Shown piece by piece: positions 62,102 through 64,000 of a stretch of DNA of 64,000 nt; within the stretch, counting starts at the first letter, position 1, and every line of letters begins with the position of its first letter. The position numbers were made by a program, and so were the translations under genes. Source of the stretch: Pseudomonadota bacterium (lineage in GTDB: Bacteria > Pseudomonadota > Alphaproteobacteria > Azospirillales > Azospirillaceae); NCBI GenBank assembly GCA_023423695.1, contig JAFAFA010000152.1, forward strand, positions 1 through 64,000. Direction: 5' to 3'. The notes beneath the pieces were generated by a model. It saw nothing but the letters and a program-made list of their open reading frames with translations. It did not search any database and was not told the origin of the DNA.

Positions 62102-62126
62102 GGCCGGGGGCCGCAGTCCCCCGGCC
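62102..62126 (+). terminator. Strong GC hairpin terminator
   Basis: GGCCGGGGG (62102-62110) and CCCCCGGCC (62118-62126) form a perfect 9-bp stem with a 7-base loop, 30 bp after the binding-protein stop. There is no U tract. Confidence 0.65.
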
Positions 62127-62151
62127 GGCCGATGCCGATCGACCACAGCCG

Positions 62152-62967
62152 ATGGATGACATGACCACGCCGCCTCCGCAGCCCGCCGCCATCCGTGACG
62201 AAGGCCGTTTCATCCAGGTCGAGGGCGGCCGCCTGTTCGTGAAGGAATGGCGGCCAGACGGCCCGGACGGGAACGCCCGCCCCCCGATCCTGCTGTTCCA
62301 CGATTCCCTCGGCTGCGTCGATCTGTGGCGCAGCTTCCCCGCCCGGCTGGCTGCGGCGGCGGCAAGGCGGGTCATCGCCTACGATCGGCTCGGCTTCGGC
62401 CGTTCCGATCCGCATCCAGGGAAACTGGCCCTCGACTTCGTCGCGGCGGAGGCGCGGACCGTCGTGCCGGTTCTGCTTGACCGGCTCGCCGTCGGCGATT
62501 TCGTCGCCTGCGGCCACAGCGTCGGCGGCGGCATGGCGGTGGAGACCGCGGCGTATTTCCAGTCGCGCTGCCGGGCGCTGGTGACCATCGCCGCCCAGGC
62601 CTTCGTCGAGGACCGGACGTTGGCCGGCATCCGCGTCGCCGAACGGGGATTCCAGGACCCGGACCAACTCGCCCGGCTGGCGAAATACCAGGGCGACAAG
62701 GCCCGCTGGGCGGTCGATGCCTGGACCGGTTCCTGGCTGTCGCCCGAATTCGCCGGCTGGACGCTCGACGCCGCGCTGGCGGAGGTCCGCTGCCCGGTGC
62801 TGGCGCTGCATGGCGACCGGGATGAATACGGCTCCGCGGAACACCCCGCCCGCATCGCCGCCGGGCGCGGAACGGTCCATATGCTTCCCGAAACCGGCCA
62901 CGTCCCGCATCGGGAATGCGAGGACACGGTGGTCGAGGCGATCAGGACCTTTCTCAAGCAAGGCTGA
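62152..62967 (+). CDS. Alpha/beta hydrolase
   Basis: A 271-residue cytoplasmic hydrolase with a canonical nucleophile elbow CGHSVGGGMA, the oxyanion segment LLFHDSLGCVDLWRSFP, VIAYDRLGFGRSDPHPGK, the acid in LALHGDRDEYG and the catalytic His in ETGHVPHRE. Family members hydrolyse esters, lactones or C-C bonds; the substrate is not predictable. The start is uncertain (ATG 62152 or 62161), with no clear ribosome site. It stands alone between two hairpins. Confidence 0.88.
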   Translation: MDDMTTPPPQPAAIRDEGRFIQVEGGRLFVKEWRPDGPDGNARPPILLFHDSLGCVDLWRSFPARLAAAAARRVIAYDRLGFGRSDPHPGKLALDFVAAEARTVVPVLLDRLAVGDFVACGHSVGGGMAVETAAYFQSRCRALVTIAAQAFVEDRTLAGIRVAERGFQDPDQLARLAKYQGDKARWAVDAWTGSWLSPEFAGWTLDAALAEVRCPVLALHGDRDEYGSAEHPARIAAGRGTVHMLPETGHVPHRECEDTVVEAIRTFLKQG

Positions 62968-63022
62968 CACCTGACGAGGACGATGGCGATGCCATCGGAT
63001 TTGGGACCCAGTCGTTGACAAA

Positions 63023-63049
63023 GCCCCTCTCCCCTTGCGGCAGAGGGGC
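63023..63049 (+). terminator. Hairpin terminator or REP-like element
   Basis: GCCCCTCT (63023-63030) pairs with AGAGGGGC (63042-63049), 55 bp after the hydrolase stop and in front of the convergent DUF1289 gene. Its sequence resembles the hairpin at 27506-27539. Confidence 0.55.
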
Positions 63050-63099
63050 CACCCGCCACCGGAGACTGCTTTCATCTCGCGGAATCTCGACGCGCAGCC

Positions 63100-63444
63100 T
63101 CAGCCCGCCCCCGCCCCCGCCATGGCGTCGCGCTCGGCCCGCAGGGCGGCGAGCTTGGCTTCCAGCTTGTCGATCTTCCGGTCGAGTTTCCGCAGACGCT
63201 TGCGCGGCGCCTTGCCCTCCGCCGTCGCCGCCACAGCCTGCATTCCCTGCCTGATCCGCTCGTTGATGGCCGCCTTGGCGGCGTCGCTCAACCGTTTCCA
63301 GCCCTTCACCTCGGCCTTGGTGCGGTGGCAGCCCAGGCAGGCCCCATGTCCGCCGAAGCGGCAGAGCCCGATGCAGGGATTCCGGGTGTCCTTGGCCGCC
63401 GTGCCGTCTTTCGATTTCCTGCTGCCCAACTTGATGATGCTCAT
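63100..63444 (-). CDS. DUF1289-family protein
   Basis: A 114-residue protein. The DUF1289 core NPCIGLCRFGGHGACLGCHRTKAEVKGW has four cysteines in CxxxC and CxxC spacing, probably binding zinc or an Fe-S centre. A basic coiled-coil tail follows (KRLRKLDRKIDKLEAKLAALRAERD) and ends in Ala/Gly. I chose 63444 (MSIIKLGSRKSK); the frame is open upstream but that part is not protein-like. It is divergent from ccoG. Function unknown. Confidence 0.8.
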   Translation of the reverse strand: MSIIKLGSRKSKDGTAAKDTRNPCIGLCRFGGHGACLGCHRTKAEVKGWKRLSDAAKAAINERIRQGMQAVAATAEGKAPRKRLRKLDRKIDKLEAKLAALRAERDAMAGAGAG

Positions 63445-63528
63445 CGTGCCTGTCGCATGATCGCTTTCCTGCCAGCACAATGTGCATCGGATTGCCCGTT
63501 CGGCAATGGCCGGGCAGACATCCCGGCC

Positions 63529-63578
63529 ATCCGTACAATGGAGGCCAGCAGCCTCACGACAGCGGTCATTGTACGGAT
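63529..63578. repeat. 12-bp inverted repeat with inner hairpin in the DUF1289/ccoG gap
   Basis: ATCCGTACAATG (63529-63540) is an exact inverted repeat of CATTGTACGGAT (63567-63578). The 26-base interval contains a second perfect stem, GAGGC (63541-63545) with GCCTC (63551-63555). It lies in the 324-bp divergent gap. The rest of the gap shows a TATCAAT direct repeat (63662-63677) and no gene. Confidence 0.7.
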
Positions 63579-63768
63579 ATCTGGGCTCGCTCGCCCGCTT
63601 TTGGTGCGACAAACCACCGCAGATTCCCGTTCCAGCGAACTGGGCGCCTGCAATCCACTTGTATCAATCCTATCAATGATCCATACAAACTGCATCGCCG
63701 AGAGGCCGCCGCTCCATACGCCATGCCGGAAAGCGGCGGCCTGACGGTTCCTTCGTGCCAGGTGCCCC

Positions 63769-64000
63769 ATGCCCAGCGATGCGCCGACCATCACCCGCCG
63801 CCCAGGCAAGTCCAAGGACCACTCTTCCCCCACGCATGAGCCGGAGTCGGCTTACGCCTCCCACCGTAAGATCCACCCCAAGGCGGTGCGCGGGCGATAC
63901 CGGCGGCTGAAGACCGGGCTCGGCGCGGTGCTGCTGGCGCTGTTCGCCCTGCTGCCCTTCCTGCGGTGGGATCGCGGACCGGGCGTCCCCGATCAGGCGG
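63769..64000 (+). CDS. ccoG: Cytochrome c oxidase accessory protein CcoG, N-terminal part (cut by right edge)
   Basis: The frame starts at ATG 63769 (MPSDAPTITRRPG) and is open to the window end, giving 77 residues. HRKIHPKAVRGRYRRLKTGL, the first membrane helix (VLLALFALLPFL) and RWDRGPGVPDQA are the characteristic N-terminus of CcoG/RdxA/FixG, a membrane polyferredoxin needed for copper insertion into cbb3 oxidase. AGGTG lies before the ATG. No perfect FNR box (TTGATN4ATCAA) is present upstream, although TTGAT half sites occur. Confidence 0.88.
   Translation, partial: MPSDAPTITRRPGKSKDHSSPTHEPESAYASHRKIHPKAVRGRYRRLKTGLGAVLLALFALLPFLRWDRGPGVPDQA

Noticed and set aside
63655..63690. Possible FNR/Anr box before ccoG
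   Set aside because: TTGAT half sites exist on the minus strand, but the partner ATCAA at the correct 4-base spacing is missing.

Overview
The window is about 68% GC with densely packed, often overlapping genes. Gene content (KdpFABCDE, a CcoG start, arginase plus ornithine cyclodeaminase, several TonB/FecCD iron systems, DUF6152 and DUF6644 proteins) fits a free-living alphaproteobacterium, most likely Rhodospirillales near Azospirillum. That assignment is inferred from family content only. I see no rRNA, tRNA, CRISPR array, transposase or integrase.

Layout. 1-5.1 kb: the end of gap, a small unknown protein, a caspase-like secreted protein, a DUF6644/DUF6152 pair, a histidine phosphatase and a lipoprotein. 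5.1-16.3 kb: iron region 1. A catecholate-type siderophore ABC importer is encoded leftward. Rightward come an EamA transporter, a LysR-HTH/TrpD2-like fusion, a Fiu/PiuA-like receptor, PiuC, a Sel1 protein and an alpha-hydroxy-acid oxidase. 16.3-32.4 kb: a catabolic island with an acyl-CoA ligase, a double alpha/beta hydrolase, an IclR regulator, a metallo-beta-lactamase-fold hydrolase, two FAD oxidoreductases, a two-subunit aconitase-like dehydratase, an isocitrate-lyase/PEP-mutase-type lyase and a five-gene Liv-type ABC importer. IclR-type palindromes lie at both rightward promoters. 32.4-35.5 kb: a SARP/TolB/TPR regulator divergent from a methyltransferase. 35.5-45 kb: iron region 2, with a siderophore-interacting reductase, an AraC regulator, a FhuA/FhuE-like receptor, FhuC-FhuD-FhuB and an ABC exporter. 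45.3-49.8 kb: a BetT-like choline transporter, two small unknown proteins and a chemoreceptor. 50.2-58.4 kb: the kdp K+ uptake operon, including kdpF (29 codons) and a further 27-codon membrane micro-ORF in front of it. 58.4-62.1 kb: ocd and rocF, a divergent Lrp regulator and a basic amino-acid binding protein. 62.1-64 kb: an alpha/beta hydrolase, a DUF1289 protein and the start of ccoG.

How the parts work together. Fur- or Irr-like palindromes sit upstream of most iron genes, so the two siderophore systems probably respond to iron limitation. The catabolic island reads as import, activation or hydrolysis, oxidation, hydration of an unsaturated dicarboxylate, and C-C cleavage. This resembles the 2,3-dimethylmalate module of nicotinate fermentation, but both dehydratase subunits carry altered active-site loops, so the substrate is unknown. 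It is the best candidate here for an undescribed pathway. The second notable item is the LysR-HTH/TrpD2-like fusion next to the Fiu/PiuC genes.
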